Shown here one piece after another: positions 63,492 to 64,000 of a stretch of DNA of 64,000 nucleotides. How positions within the stretch are numbered: position 1 is the first letter of the stretch; each line of letters begins with the position of its first letter. The notes beneath the pieces are model-generated. The model did not search any database, was not told the origin of the DNA, and was given only the letters and a program-made list of their open reading frames with translations. The translations under genes and the position numbers were made by a program. Origin of the DNA: a virus; IMG/VR virus record IMGVR_UViG_3300036817_000261, positions 1 to 64,000 of that record. One strand, given 5' to 3'.

Positions 63492-64000
63492 ATGCCTATT
63501 TTCTCAGGTTACATTTCTTATGCGCCGTTTCCCGAAGGGTTCCAGGGAGACATGGACGAGACTTTCCAGCAGAGCGGCCAGCTGGCGATTATCTTCATCA
63601 GCGGGAACTTCTTAACCGGCCTCTATTATCCGATTGGGACAACTCCTGCTCCGACTTTGCCTACTAACGATGTAGGCCCGATTGCATCGAACGGCCAATG
63701 GTACTTCTGGGACCCGGTGACCGGCCAGTATCTGCCGCAATCGACCAGTGTCAGGCCCGCGAAGAATTACGCGAAGAACGCGATCTATCAAATCCAGCAG
63801 CTGGGCAGCTCGATCAATCTTTCCTCTGCCGGAGTTAATAAAACCTACGACATGGTTTTAAGCCGGGTGACCCAGCCCAATGTTTTAGAGATCACTTTGG
63901 ACACGGGCCCGGCAGCAAGCGCGGACACGGATTTTATTGGGAGCGCCATCAAATACACGGTCGCGCCTGCTAACATAACTCCGCTCGCGGCCACCGATAT
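63492..64000 (+). CDS. tail protein, cut by the right window edge
   Basis: Starts MPIFSGYISYAPFPEGFQGD three bases after the previous stop and is open to base 64000 (169 complete codons). Beta-rich with GNFLTGLYYPIGTTP and LSRVTQPNVLEITLDTG. In line with the other tail genes; the function cannot be told from this fragment. Confidence 0.65.
   Translation, partial: MPIFSGYISYAPFPEGFQGDMDETFQQSGQLAIIFISGNFLTGLYYPIGTTPAPTLPTNDVGPIASNGQWYFWDPVTGQYLPQSTSVRPAKNYAKNAIYQIQQLGSSINLSSAGVNKTYDMVLSRVTQPNVLEITLDTGPAASADTDFIGSAIKYTVAPANITPLAATD

Noticed and set aside
1-64000. CRISPR array, integrase, attachment site
   Set aside because: No regularly spaced direct repeats of array type, no tyrosine or serine recombinase motif and no clear core site were seen.

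Overview
The window is part of the genome of a double-stranded DNA tailed bacteriophage. The evidence is a head module of large terminase, portal, scaffold and a capsid gene placed by position, plus tail proteins, a GH25 endolysin, RecT-type recombination genes and many densely packed small genes that overlap by ATGA or a few bases. Tail proteins follow the capsid gene directly and no tape-measure or sheath gene is visible, which hints at a podovirus-like virion. The giant protein at the left edge would then be an internal or ejected protein. I see no integrase, repressor, RNA polymerase or complete DNA polymerase. The host cannot be named; spanin-like and Tat-signal proteins suggest a Gram-negative-type envelope.

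Layout. (1) 1-8.4 kb, rightward: a giant multidomain protein, open at the left edge, and a Gln-rich companion, closed by facing terminators. (2) 8.6-25.4 kb, leftward: a nucleic-acid module (RecT, an accessory coiled-coil protein, SF2 helicase, VRR-NUC nuclease, HNH nuclease, DUF932-like protein) and many small unknown genes. Several operons begin with a shared TTGAC element and a start codon in the context ATGCAAGC. (3) 25.4-30.5 kb, rightward: an accessory operon of about 16 small genes. (4) 30.5-34.8 kb: a mosaic of small genes on both strands with several overlapping starts and ends. (5) 34.9-43.9 kb, leftward: lysis-like membrane and coiled-coil genes, tail fibre/spike genes, small proline-rich proteins, the endolysin and a collagen-like collar fibre. 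(6) 44-64 kb, rightward: small genes, terminase, portal, scaffold, a frameshifted HNH gene, a block of glycosyltransferase-like genes with a Tat-signal collar protein and a two-TM protein, the probable major capsid gene behind a structured leader, and tail proteins running off the right edge.

How it fits together. The leftward block at 8.6-25.4 kb would serve DNA replication and recombination and the early takeover. The head and tail blocks diverge near 43.9-44.0 kb. The most unusual signals are a roughly 48-bp element present four times, the repeated operon-start element, a giant protein with eight recurring FMP-like linker motifs, a glycosyltransferase island inside the capsid module, and two places where a frameshift is needed or suspected. 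All functions are inferred from motifs and context; no database search was run.
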